From: Paradesertivirga sp965650335
GTDB taxonomy: Bacteria; Bacteroidota; Bacteroidia; Sphingobacteriales; Sphingobacteriaceae
Length of the DNA stretch: 64,000 nucleotides
Reading direction: 5' to 3'
Assembly (NCBI GenBank): GCA_965650335.1
Contig: CBFGOI010000012.1
Span: 1-64,000 of the forward strand
Numbering within the stretch: the first letter of the stretch is position 1; each line of letters begins with the position of its first letter. Under the pieces are notes generated by a model, which was not told the origin of the DNA, ran no database searches, and saw only the letters and a list, made by a program, of their open reading frames with translations. Position numbers and translations under genes: made by a program. Shown in pieces: positions 1-7,856 of this stretch.

Positions 1-438
1 TATGAGGAAGTTGCATACGATATTTATCCCCTGACAAATGCTCATGAACAGGTTGGAGCAGGAATGATTGCATCATTGGAAGAGGAAATGTCCGAAATCG
101 ACTTTCTTCATTTTGTTAAAGAACGCTTATCCGCCAAGGTTATCAGACATACCGCTTTAACAGGAAAGCCTGTGAAGCGCGTAGCAGTTTGCGGTGGTTC
201 AGGAAGTTTCTTGTTAAAGAACGCAATTGCAGCAAATGCTGATGTTTTTATCACTGCGGATTTTAAATATCATGAGTTTTTTGATGCTGAAAATAAATTG
301 GTGATCGCCGATGTGGGACATTTTGAAAGTGAGCAGTTTACACAGGAATTGTTGTTTGAAATTATTCGGAAAAATTTTGCTAACTTTGCCCTCCATTTAA
401 CAGAATATAACACAAACCCCATAAATTATCTAATTTAA
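1..438 (+). CDS. Nif3-like dinuclear metal centre protein, C-terminal part
   Basis: The reading frame is open from base 1, so the start lies outside the window. The first residues read YEEVAYDIYPL, the typical Nif3/YqfO/YbgI segment. Near the end, DVGHFESEQ carries the His and Glu that bind the second metal in this family, and RVAVCGGSGSFLL is the glycine-rich strand before it. Nif3 proteins form hexameric rings with a two-metal site, and their cellular role is poorly defined. The stop codon overlaps the next ATG by one base (TAATG), so the two genes are translationally coupled; this Nif3/zinc-ribbon pairing is common in Bacteroidota. Confidence 0.92.
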   Translation, partial: YEEVAYDIYPLTNAHEQVGAGMIASLEEEMSEIDFLHFVKERLSAKVIRHTALTGKPVKRVAVCGGSGSFLLKNAIAANADVFITADFKYHEFFDAENKLVIADVGHFESEQFTQELLFEIIRKNFANFALHLTEYNTNPINYLI

Positions 439-1187
439 TGGAACAAACAGTAGAACAGAAGCTTAAGGCTTTATACGCACTGCAAAACATACATACGAAG
501 GTTGACAAAATCAAGCAGGTACGTGGTGATCTTCCCATGGAAGTATCAGATTTAGAAGATGATGTTGCTGGTCTTGAAACCCGTATTCAAAAAATAAAGG
601 GTGAATTGGATGATTACGAAGATTCAATTGTTACCCGCAAAAACATGATCAGGGATGCTCTTGCTGCTGTTAAAAAGTACGAGACCCAGTTGAATGAGGT
701 TAAGAACAATCGTGAGTATGATGCTATTTCTAAAGAAATAGAAATACAGGGACTTGAAATTCAGGTTTGCGAAAAGAAAATCAAAGAACTTGGTTTCGAT
801 ATCACGAACAAAACTCAGGTTTACGAAAGCGCAGTAGCTGATCTTGAAAGCCGTCGTAAAGATTTAGAGATAAAAAAAGCAGAGCTTGAGAATATTACTG
901 CCGAAACTCAGAAAGAAGAAGATGAGTTATCTCAAAAAGCAAAAGAAGCAGAACAATTTATTGACGAGCGCTTATTAACAGCTTATAATCGTCTTCGTAA
1001 TAACTCTAAAAACGGATTAGCAGTGGTTACTATTCAGCGTGATTCTTGCTCTGGATGTTATAACCAAATACCTCCTCAGCGTCAGCTTGATATCCGTCAG
1101 CATAAAAAAGTTATCGTTTGCGAGCATTGCGGCCGTATTTTGGTTGATGAGGCGTTGGCAGGTGAGAAAATAGAAGAAGCGATCTAA
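438..1187 (+). CDS. Coiled-coil protein with C4 zinc ribbon
   Basis: 249 residues. About residues 30-185 are heptad-rich and charged, predicting a long antiparallel coiled coil. The C-terminus carries a C4 zinc ribbon (CSGC then CEHCGR about 20 residues later). This matches the zf-RING_7/CT398-like family (YbeZ-neighbour type in other phyla), thought to bind nucleic acid or chaperone other proteins; the exact role is unknown. The ATG overlaps the stop of the Nif3-family gene by one base. A strong terminator follows directly. Confidence 0.9.
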   Translation: MEQTVEQKLKALYALQNIHTKVDKIKQVRGDLPMEVSDLEDDVAGLETRIQKIKGELDDYEDSIVTRKNMIRDALAAVKKYETQLNEVKNNREYDAISKEIEIQGLEIQVCEKKIKELGFDITNKTQVYESAVADLESRRKDLEIKKAELENITAETQKEEDELSQKAKEAEQFIDERLLTAYNRLRNNSKNGLAVVTIQRDSCSGCYNQIPPQRQLDIRQHKKVIVCEHCGRILVDEALAGEKIEEAI

Positions 1188-1207
1188 TCAAGATTTCTAA
1201 AATTTAC

Positions 1208-1237
1208 AAAGCGGCTTATTATCAGGCCGCTTTTTTT
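1208..1237 (+). terminator. Rho-independent terminator
   Basis: An 8-bp stem (AAAGCGGC pairing with GCCGCTTT) with a 10-base loop is followed by seven T. It ends the Nif3/zinc-ribbon transcript, just before the convergent gene on the other strand. Confidence 0.88.
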
Positions 1238-1242
1238 ATGCT

Positions 1243-1824
1243 TTATATTTTAGAATTAAACCTCCAGATTTTTTGAGGAGTAACACACAAATCTAAAGGA
1301 ATGTCATGCCTGTTTACTTCCTCAATCCGTTCTTCGGGCTCAAAGTAGCAAGTGCCTGCCTTTATCACATCGGTTCTGCAGTCGGCCAGAAACCTGTCGT
1401 AAAAGCCTTTCCCATAACCAATTCTGTTTCCTTGCTTATCAAAGGCTAGCAGAGGAACGATAACCATGTCTATTAGTTTTGAATCAATTTCCTTACCATG
1501 CTCAGGCTCGGTAATGCCCCATTGATTCATGGCCAGAGGGGTATCGGTTTCCCAAAGAATATTTGTAAGGCTATGATCTTCAGTATTGCTTTTTGGAAGG
1601 ACGAATTTAAGTTGAGGGTATCTTTTTAGAAGGTGTTCTTTGAGCAAGAGACTATTAAACTCATGCTTTCCAGTAATAGGATAGTAAATGTGAACAATCT
1701 CAAGATTATCAAGTGAAATATCTTCAAAAATCTGCACGATAGCTATACTCAGGTTTTCCTGTTCATCAGGAAGAAGTTCCCTGCGTTTTTGTAAATAGAT
1801 TGCTCGCAGCTCTTTTTTAGTCAC
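1243..1824 (-). CDS. fau: 5-formyltetrahydrofolate cyclo-ligase
   Basis: 193 residues, the usual length. It converts 5-formyl-THF to 5,10-methenyl-THF using ATP, in cytosolic one-carbon metabolism. The glycine-rich GNRIGYGKGFYDRFL motif near residue 135 is the family hallmark, and the basic N-terminus KKELRAIYLQKRREL is also typical. The start is GTG at 1824; a TAACTTTG -7 box ends four bases upstream of it, suggesting a nearly leaderless mRNA. It lies downstream of efp but is separated from it by a terminator hairpin. Confidence 0.93.
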   Translation of the reverse strand: MTKKELRAIYLQKRRELLPDEQENLSIAIVQIFEDISLDNLEIVHIYYPITGKHEFNSLLLKEHLLKRYPQLKFVLPKSNTEDHSLTNILWETDTPLAMNQWGITEPEHGKEIDSKLIDMVIVPLLAFDKQGNRIGYGKGFYDRFLADCRTDVIKAGTCYFEPEERIEEVNRHDIPLDLCVTPQKIWRFNSKI

Positions 1825-1828
1825 TCAG

Positions 1829-1836
1829 CAAAGTTA
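1829..1836 (-). promoter_or_regulatory. -7 box (TAACTTTG) of the cyclo-ligase gene
   Basis: It matches the Bacteroidota -7 consensus TAnnTTTG on the minus strand. Only four bases (CTGA) separate it from the GTG start, so transcription would begin at or within about a base of the start codon. No convincing -33 TTG is seen. Confidence 0.55.
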
Positions 1837-1891
1837 AAATAAAAAGTGTTCGCCTGGGGAGGGTGCAAGTTTTTAGAAAATAATTTCAAAT

Positions 1892-1928
1892 AAAAAAGCG
1901 ATCTCAAGTTCGTTTGAGATCGCTTTTT
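1892..1928 (-). terminator. Terminator after efp
   Basis: A perfect 10-bp stem (GCGATCTCAA with TTGAGATCGC) has a 6-base loop, with an A-run on the left and a T-run on the right. It can therefore work on both strands, and sits just beyond the efp stop on the minus strand. Confidence 0.88.
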
Positions 1929-1944
1929 ATAAGATTGAACGAAA

Positions 1945-2505
1945 TTATTTTACGCGCTCGATATATTCTCCTGTGCGGGTGTCAATTTTTATTTTATCGC
2001 CCAGGTTAATAAACATTGGCACCTTAATTTCCACTCCTGTTTCAACAGTTGCGCTCTTTAATGCATTCGTAGACGTGTCGCCTTTTACAGCAGGTTCAGT
2101 ATATGTGACCTCTAATTCGACACTTGTAGGCGCTTGTGCTATGATGGGCTCATCGCTTTCAAAAGCAATGATCACGTTCATCCCGTCTTTTAAAAATCGC
2201 GCAGAATCGCCGAATAAAAATTTAGGGATGTTGAATTGTTCGTAGGTGGTATTGTCCATTACTACGAAAAAAACGCCGTCATCGTATAAATATTGGTAAT
2301 CGTTGGTTTCTACTCTGCAAATCTCTACCTCTTCATCTGTACGAAAACGGTATTCGACCAGCTTACCGGTTTTAACGTTCCGCATACGAGCCTGATAAAA
2401 CGCACGTAAATTTCCCGGTGTGCGGTGTAAAAATTCTTCAACTGTTACCAGTTCGCCATTGAATCTTAGAACATTTCCGCTTTTAACATCTGAAGCTTTT
2501 GCCAT
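1945..2505 (-). CDS. efp: Elongation factor P
   Basis: 186 residues in the three-domain EF-P layout: KOW-like N-domain and two OB domains, ending GDKIKIDTRTGEYIERVK as in bona fide EF-P. EF-P binds between the P and E sites of the ribosome and relieves stalling at proline runs. The loop that reaches the P-site tRNA reads TPGNLRAF, so the residue equivalent to E. coli Lys34 is Asn32: neither the Lys that is lysylated or hydroxylated nor the Arg that is rhamnosylated in other bacteria. Transcribed from a clear TATCTTTG -7 box. Confidence 0.97.
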   Translation of the reverse strand: MAKASDVKSGNVLRFNGELVTVEEFLHRTPGNLRAFYQARMRNVKTGKLVEYRFRTDEEVEICRVETNDYQYLYDDGVFFVVMDNTTYEQFNIPKFLFGDSARFLKDGMNVIIAFESDEPIIAQAPTSVELEVTYTEPAVKGDTSTNALKSATVETGVEIKVPMFINLGDKIKIDTRTGEYIERVK

Positions 2506-2524
2506 AAAAAATTTGTTTGGGCCC

Positions 2525-2532
2525 CAAAGATA
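2525..2532 (-). promoter_or_regulatory. -7 box (TATCTTTG) of efp
   Basis: A perfect TAnnTTTG match lies about 20 bases upstream of the efp ATG, with a T-rich patch about 20 bases further upstream where the -33 element is expected. Confidence 0.6.
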
Positions 2533-2579
2533 AGGGAATTTACAAATGGTAAAAAGGCTAAATTTAGATTTGCCCGGTC

Positions 2580-3197
2580 TTATTTATAATCTGAAATCCT
2601 GATTTGCTGTTGACAAAAGGAATACTCATATTCCTGGTTAGAACAGATGATTACAGTTCTGCCCGGAGTATATTTTTGTATTAAATCAAGGTACCAGGAT
2701 ACTGCTTCGGCATCCAAATTTGAAGCGGGTTCATCAAGCAATAACAGCGGCGTATCAGAGCAAATAGCAAGAGCCAGCTTGGTCCGTTGCTTCATTCCTG
2801 ATGAAAAATACTTAAGCGCCTTGTTTTTGGATTTTTGCAGATCAAGTATTTCCAAAATGTTTTTTTTATCCAGGCCGGATAAGTAGGATTTGAATTTGAA
2901 ATGAAAGTCGATCATCTCAGATAGGGTGAACTCTTCTATTAGTTCCAGATAGGGAGCGGCAATACTCAAAGAATGGTAAACCTCATCAGGATCGCAAGGC
3001 TTACCCCTTAGAAATATATCTATTGTGCCTTCGGATGGTGTGAGGCTGCCAGCAATTAATTGAAGCAGAGTAGACTTGCCGGAGCCGTTCCTGCCTAATA
3101 TGGCATATGAATTACCTTTTATAAACGAATAATTTACATCTCTGAATATCCAATCCCGGTTAAACCGCCGTCCGATATTTTTCAGTGTAATTTCCAT
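2580..3197 (-). CDS. ABC transporter ATP-binding protein
   Basis: 205 residues, a single ATPase domain. Walker A is GRNGSGKST near residue 36, the signature is YFSSGMKQR and Walker B is LLLLDEPASNLD. The short length and signature resemble CcmA-like or simple ABC-2 exporter ATPases. No permease gene is adjacent, so either the membrane partner is elsewhere or the protein has a different role. It is 12 bases downstream of lpxA on the same strand, and may be cotranscribed with the lipid A genes. Substrate unknown. Confidence 0.88.
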   Translation of the reverse strand: MEITLKNIGRRFNRDWIFRDVNYSFIKGNSYAILGRNGSGKSTLLQLIAGSLTPSEGTIDIFLRGKPCDPDEVYHSLSIAAPYLELIEEFTLSEMIDFHFKFKSYLSGLDKKNILEILDLQKSKNKALKYFSSGMKQRTKLALAICSDTPLLLLDEPASNLDAEAVSWYLDLIQKYTPGRTVIICSNQEYEYSFCQQQIRISDYK

Positions 3198-3209
3198 ATC
3201 TCCGGCTTA

Positions 3210-3992
3210 TTAAGCGCCGGTGAATCCTCTCATAATTCCGCGATTAGAATTTCTGATAAAATCGAGAATTTCGTCGCGAATTTCTGTAGGTTGTTTTTCA
3301 GCTTCAATGACGTCCAATGCCGCACTTACGTTGTAGTTTTTTACAAACAGCGTACGATAGATGTCCTGTATTTCATTAATATCATCAGAGCTGTAACCTC
3401 TTCTGCGAAGTCCAACCGAATTTATTCCAACATAAGAAAGCGGTTCTCGCGCAGCCTTAACATAAGGAGGAACATCTTTGCGGACTAAAGAACCGCCAGT
3501 TACGAAGGCATGCGAGCCAACATTGCAAAACTGATGTATGGCCACCATTCCCGCTAAAACAACGTAATCACCCACCGTTATATGTCCGGCGAGGGTTGTA
3601 TTATTAGAGAATATGCAGAAATTACCTACTTCACAATCGTGCGCAATATGGCAATAGGCCATTATCAGGCAGTTGTTTCCTATTTTTGTTTTCCAACGGT
3701 CTTTGGTTCCGCGGTTTATTGTTACGCATTCGCGGATGGTGGTATTGTCGCCAATTTCAACCGTAGTATCTTCACCATTATATTTCAAATCCTGTGGTGC
3801 TCCAGAAATTACAGCGCCAGGATAAATGCGACAGTTCTTGCCGATTCTTGCTCCATCCATTATTGTAACGTTGGGGCCTATCCATGTCCCTTCGCCTATT
3901 TCAACGTTTTTATGAATGGTAACAAAAGGTTCAATAACCACATTGTCAGCAATTTTTGCTTGTGGGTGTATGTATGCTAGAGGTTGGATCAT
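3210..3992 (-). CDS. lpxA: UDP-GlcNAc O-acyltransferase
   Basis: 260 residues. It catalyses the first step of lipid A synthesis, transfer of a 3-hydroxyacyl chain from ACP to UDP-GlcNAc. The N-terminal two thirds are hexapeptide repeats of a left-handed beta helix (IGPNVTIMDGARIG and similar), with the catalytic His in the segment MAYCHIAHDCEVG. A helical C-terminal domain follows. The start overlaps the stop of lpxC-fabZ by one base, indicating coupled translation in an lpxD-lpxC/fabZ-lpxA operon. Confidence 0.96.
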   Translation of the reverse strand: MIQPLAYIHPQAKIADNVVIEPFVTIHKNVEIGEGTWIGPNVTIMDGARIGKNCRIYPGAVISGAPQDLKYNGEDTTVEIGDNTTIRECVTINRGTKDRWKTKIGNNCLIMAYCHIAHDCEVGNFCIFSNNTTLAGHITVGDYVVLAGMVAIHQFCNVGSHAFVTGGSLVRKDVPPYVKAAREPLSYVGINSVGLRRRGYSSDDINEIQDIYRTLFVKNYNVSAALDVIEAEKQPTEIRDEILDFIRNSNRGIMRGFTGA

Positions 3993-5398
3993 TAGATTTC
4001 TTCGCTTGGTCTTCTTACAATTTGTGCCATTAATTCCGCTTCCACAACTACACGGTCTCCTACTAATCCTATTCCCTTCATTTGTGCAATTCCACGTCTT
4101 ATGGGGGCAAGCAAATCACATTGGAAAATCAAGGTATCACCTGGTACAACCTTATCTTTAAAACGAGCGTTTTCTATCTTAAGGAACAATGTAATCCAAT
4201 TTTCAGGGTCGGGAACAGTATTTAAAACCAATATGCCACCGGTTTGAGCCATTGCTTCAATCTGCAGAACTCCTGGAAATAATGGAGAACCCGGAAAATG
4301 ACCTTTGAAGAATTCTTCATTCATCGTGATGTTTTTTAAACCCACCACATGACTTTTGGTTAATTCCAGAATTTTATCGATCATCAAAAATGGTTGCCTG
4401 TGCGGTAAAATATTCATGATCTGAACGGTATCGTACACAGGAGTTGCATTCGGATCGTATACTTTTACCCGCTTCTTGCTACGTTCCTTTTTTATCTGCG
4501 CTTTTATTTTTTTAGCGAAAGCAACGTTTGCCGCATGGCCAGGTCTGGCTGCCATTATGTGACCCTTGAGAGGCACTCCCACAAGGGCTAAATCACCAAT
4601 CATGTCTAATAATTTATGACGGGCGGGTTCGTTTTGATGACGTAGTTCAATGTTATTCAAGATACCTTCTTTGGCTACATCGATATCTTTTTTCTTGAAT
4701 AATACTCCAAGTTTTTGAAGTTCTTCCTTGCTAACTTCTTTATCCACAACTACAATAGCGTTGTTTAAGTCACCACCTTTTATCAGGTCGTGATCTAGAA
4801 GCATTTCAAGTTCATGCAGGAAACAGAAGGTGCGGCTGGATGCAATTTCTCTCTTAAACTCTGAAATGGTTGTAATTGCGGCATGCTGGCTGCCCAATAC
4901 AGGTGAGTTGTAATCGATCATGCAGGTAAAGCGATAGTCATCTAATGGCATCGCCACCATTTCGACTTTTCTGTCGGCTTCTGTATAATGAATGTTATGT
5001 GGAATGTGATAATACTCTCTTTCTGCCTCTTGTTCTTCAAAATCGGCAGCTTCTAATGCTTCGATAAACTTCAGGGAACTGCCATCCATTATTGGAGTTT
5101 CAGGCCCGTCAAGTTCAATTAATACGTTATCTACTTCAAGTCCAACCAGGGCCGCTAAAACGTGCTCAACGGTATTAACACTGGCACCATTTTGAGATAG
5201 GTTCGTTCCGCGGGAGGTATCAGTAACATTATCCACATCGGCCTCAACAATAGGCTGACCTTCGATGTCAATACGTTTAAATTTATACCCATGATTTTCT
5301 GGCGCCGGTTTGAATGTCATATTCACCGATTGTCCCGTGTGCAATCCGGTTCCGGAAATTGTAATTTCAGTTTTGATCGTCCTTTGTTTGATCGTCAT
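3992..5398 (-). CDS. lpxC-fabZ: Bifunctional LpxC deacetylase / FabZ dehydratase
   Basis: 468 residues from the ATG at 5398. Residues 1-300 are LpxC, the zinc deacetylase committing UDP-acyl-GlcNAc to lipid A: His79 in TVEHVLAAL, and His261/Asp265 in RHKLLDMIGDL, are the zinc ligands. Residues 320-468 are FabZ, 3-hydroxyacyl-ACP dehydratase, with catalytic His367 (GHFPGSP) and Glu381 (QIEAMAQ). This fusion is characteristic of Bacteroidota and couples lipid A and fatty acid synthesis. A TTG at 5413 would add five residues, but the ATG puts the zinc His at position 79 as in E. coli. Confidence 0.96.
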   Translation of the reverse strand: MTIKQRTIKTEITISGTGLHTGQSVNMTFKPAPENHGYKFKRIDIEGQPIVEADVDNVTDTSRGTNLSQNGASVNTVEHVLAALVGLEVDNVLIELDGPETPIMDGSSLKFIEALEAADFEEQEAEREYYHIPHNIHYTEADRKVEMVAMPLDDYRFTCMIDYNSPVLGSQHAAITTISEFKREIASSRTFCFLHELEMLLDHDLIKGGDLNNAIVVVDKEVSKEELQKLGVLFKKKDIDVAKEGILNNIELRHQNEPARHKLLDMIGDLALVGVPLKGHIMAARPGHAANVAFAKKIKAQIKKERSKKRVKVYDPNATPVYDTVQIMNILPHRQPFLMIDKILELTKSHVVGLKNITMNEEFFKGHFPGSPLFPGVLQIEAMAQTGGILVLNTVPDPENWITLFLKIENARFKDKVVPGDTLIFQCDLLAPIRRGIAQMKGIGLVGDRVVVEAELMAQIVRRPSEEI

Positions 5399-5413
5399 TT
5401 CTAATAATAGCAA

Positions 5414-6451
5414 TTAATGATTGTTTCTTTCCTGAAGCTTGCGTTCCAGTTCTTCTATCCTGCGTTCTAAATCCGGCAAACGGTTAAGTACTACCTGGGC
5501 TCTCATGTGCTGATTATATGTGGTTGCAGGTGCTCCTGCCCATTTTTTTCCTTCGTCTTCTATCGAGCGGCTAATACCCGATTTGGCCTGTATTTGAGTG
5601 CCTTTAGCTAATGTGATGTGACCCACGATCCCTACTTGCCCTCCGATGACACAGTTTTCGGCTATTTTTGTACTCCCGGATACACCTGTTTGAGATGCGA
5701 TGACAGTATTTGCACCGATTTCAACATTATGCGCCAGCTGTATTAAGTTATCGAGTTTTACTCCTCTTCGTATAACGGTAGAGCCCATTGTGGCTCTGTC
5801 AATAGAGGTATTTGATCCGATTTCTACGCCGTCTTCGATAATTACATTGCCGATCTGACTCACTTTTGAATAGGTACCATCTGCCTGAGGAGCAAATCCA
5901 AACCCATCGCTTCCGATAACTGTACTTGAATGGATCACGACGTCGTTCCCAATTTTACAGTCGTAATAAATTTTAACACCTGGGAAAAAAGTGGAGTTGT
6001 TGCCAATGACCACGTCATCTCCGATATACACCTGAGGATATATTTTGCTGTTGTCGCCTATTACGGCATTTGCGCCTATATATGCGAAAGCTCCTATATA
6101 AACATCCTTGCCAATGGTGGCACTTGGATGAATGAATGAGGGGTTTTCTATGCCGGTTTTATCACGTTTCAGTGTGTTGTATTGTTCTAATAGTATTGAA
6201 AATGCGCTATAGGCATCTTTAACGCGGATTAAAGTACTTGTATAAGGAGCAGACGGTACAAAGTCAGAACTAACAATGACGATAGAAGCCTGAGTTTGAT
6301 ATAAGTACGGCTCATATTTTTTGTTAGCTAAAAACGAAAGGCAACCTTCGGTGGCTTCTTCTATTTTTGCTAATCGATCTACTGTAACGTCCGGATTTCC
6401 ATCCACTGTACCATTAAGTAAAATTCCGATCTGTTGGGCAGTAAATTGCAT
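5414..6451 (-). CDS. lpxD: UDP-3-O-(3-hydroxyacyl)glucosamine N-acyltransferase
   Basis: 345 residues from the ATG at 6451 (MQFTAQQIG); a TTG 63 bases upstream would add 21 residues with no family resemblance. It adds the second acyl chain in lipid A synthesis. The N-terminal uridine-binding domain is followed by about ten hexapeptide repeats (IGANAVIGDNSKIYP and so on). The catalytic His lies in LDNLIQLAHNVEIG. A short coiled coil (LERRIEELERKLQERN) closes the protein and probably supports the trimer. It is first in the three-gene lipid A operon. Confidence 0.95.
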   Translation of the reverse strand: MQFTAQQIGILLNGTVDGNPDVTVDRLAKIEEATEGCLSFLANKKYEPYLYQTQASIVIVSSDFVPSAPYTSTLIRVKDAYSAFSILLEQYNTLKRDKTGIENPSFIHPSATIGKDVYIGAFAYIGANAVIGDNSKIYPQVYIGDDVVIGNNSTFFPGVKIYYDCKIGNDVVIHSSTVIGSDGFGFAPQADGTYSKVSQIGNVIIEDGVEIGSNTSIDRATMGSTVIRRGVKLDNLIQLAHNVEIGANTVIASQTGVSGSTKIAENCVIGGQVGIVGHITLAKGTQIQAKSGISRSIEDEGKKWAGAPATTYNQHMRAQVVLNRLPDLERRIEELERKLQERNNH

Positions 6452-6522
6452 CGCCGCAAATTTAGGTGTTATTAGTATATGAACAAATTTTGAAGGAATT
6501 ACTTCAAAAAACAATCAGACTT

Positions 6523-7761
6523 TTACCTTTCTGTGTGTTTTAAGTCTTTAATATAACAAAGAATGTGTTTTTCAACGGTTTTTGAAAGTGCTTCAAGACT
6601 CGAATTATCGGATGCCTGTGTGATGTCTTTAATAGAACCATCCTTCATCAGGATGTTTATATTTTCGGCTCCAACCCGATAAGCATTATTTTTTATTGTA
6701 TCAGTAAAAACAAAATAAGATACCTCGTTTTCGTCAATTGGATATTCACGTAATGCATTACCTCCCAAGATACTTATAATTTTACGGTCGGCGGGCTCAT
6801 CACTTATTTCTACCTGGTATAAATTTCTGCTTAACAGATTTTTGCACAACGTGGAAAGGATAAAATCGGTATGCGAGGCCCAAACTTTTACCGAGGTAAA
6901 TATATCATAATCGTCTAAAAGAGTAAAGCACTCAAGGTTTTGCGGGTTATTCTTAAAATCGGCTTTGCTAATGGAGTTATTTAGAAAGTATGAAAAGTTA
7001 GGTGTTGCAAAAAGTTTGATCCCTTTACTCGCCAGGTGTTTAGCTCTGTCGAGGATTTTGACAAGCATCTGCTCCGCAGAAACCACTGTTTTATGCAGGT
7101 ACACCTGCCAGTACATTAACCGTCGGGCGATTAGGAATTTCTCGACCGAGTAAATCCCTTTAACTTCTATGGCTAATTGGCCATTGGCAATGTCCAGCAT
7201 TTTAATGATCCTGTCAAAGCCAATAATTCCTTCAGATACACCTGTAAAAAAACTATCCCGATTAAGGTAGTCAAGCCTGTCGATGTCCATTTGCCCTGAT
7301 ACCAGCTGAGGGAGGAAGGTTTTATGGTATTTATTATTAAATATTTCAAGCGCAAGCTCTAATCTGTTATCGAACTCGCGGTTAAGATTATCCATTAATA
7401 AAGAAGAAATATGCTCATGTGAGATTCCTTCAACAATGGTGTGTTCTAAAGCATGCGAGTAGGGGCCGTGCCCTATATCGTGCAGAAGTATAGCAATGGT
7501 TACGGCCTCTTCTTCTTCTGGTGTTATATTATGGCCCTTAGTTTTTAGAGTTTCGATCGCCATTCCCATTAAATGCATTGCTCCTAAAGCATGATGAAAA
7601 CGCGTATGTAGGGCACCCGGGTATACCAAATGAGTCATCCCCAACTGCTTTATATGTCGAAGCCGTTGAAAATAAGGGTGAGCAATTAAGTCGAATATTA
7701 AGTCCGAAGGAACAGTAATAAAGCCGTAAACGGGATCGTTAATTATTTTTTTCTTATTCAA
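6523..7761 (-). CDS. HD-domain phosphohydrolase
   Basis: 412 residues. The HD motif is complete: His in LHTRFHHALG, HD in LLHDIGHGPYSHALEH and a downstream Asp in SGQMDIDRLDYLNRDS. This places it with the dGTPase/SAMHD1-like branch (COG1078), whose members hydrolyse dNTPs or related nucleotides; the substrate is not known here. The only possible start near the family N-terminus is TTG at 7761 (MNKKKIINDPVYGF). It precedes lpxD on the same strand and is divergent from porX. Confidence 0.88.
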   Translation of the reverse strand: MNKKKIINDPVYGFITVPSDLIFDLIAHPYFQRLRHIKQLGMTHLVYPGALHTRFHHALGAMHLMGMAIETLKTKGHNITPEEEEAVTIAILLHDIGHGPYSHALEHTIVEGISHEHISSLLMDNLNREFDNRLELALEIFNNKYHKTFLPQLVSGQMDIDRLDYLNRDSFFTGVSEGIIGFDRIIKMLDIANGQLAIEVKGIYSVEKFLIARRLMYWQVYLHKTVVSAEQMLVKILDRAKHLASKGIKLFATPNFSYFLNNSISKADFKNNPQNLECFTLLDDYDIFTSVKVWASHTDFILSTLCKNLLSRNLYQVEISDEPADRKIISILGGNALREYPIDENEVSYFVFTDTIKNNAYRVGAENINILMKDGSIKDITQASDNSSLEALSKTVEKHILCYIKDLKHTER

Positions 7762-7856
7762 AATATGGGGTTGTTTGCAAAAATTGTCAATTTATCTGAT
7801 ACAAAAAACTACTTTTAGTGTTATAGCTTGGCTGAGTTATAAATATTAGCGTACAC

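Noticed and set aside
3582..3980. 132-residue plus-strand ORF inside lpxA
   Set aside because: It is antisense to the hexapeptide repeats of lpxA and has no features of its own.
5399..5413. Longer start (TTG at 5413) for lpxC-fabZ
   Set aside because: The ATG at 5398 places the zinc-binding His at position 79 as in E. coli LpxC; the extra five residues have no support.
6452..6514. Longer start (TTG at 6514) for lpxD
   Set aside because: The added 21 residues are not part of the LpxD N-domain, which begins at MQFTAQQIG.
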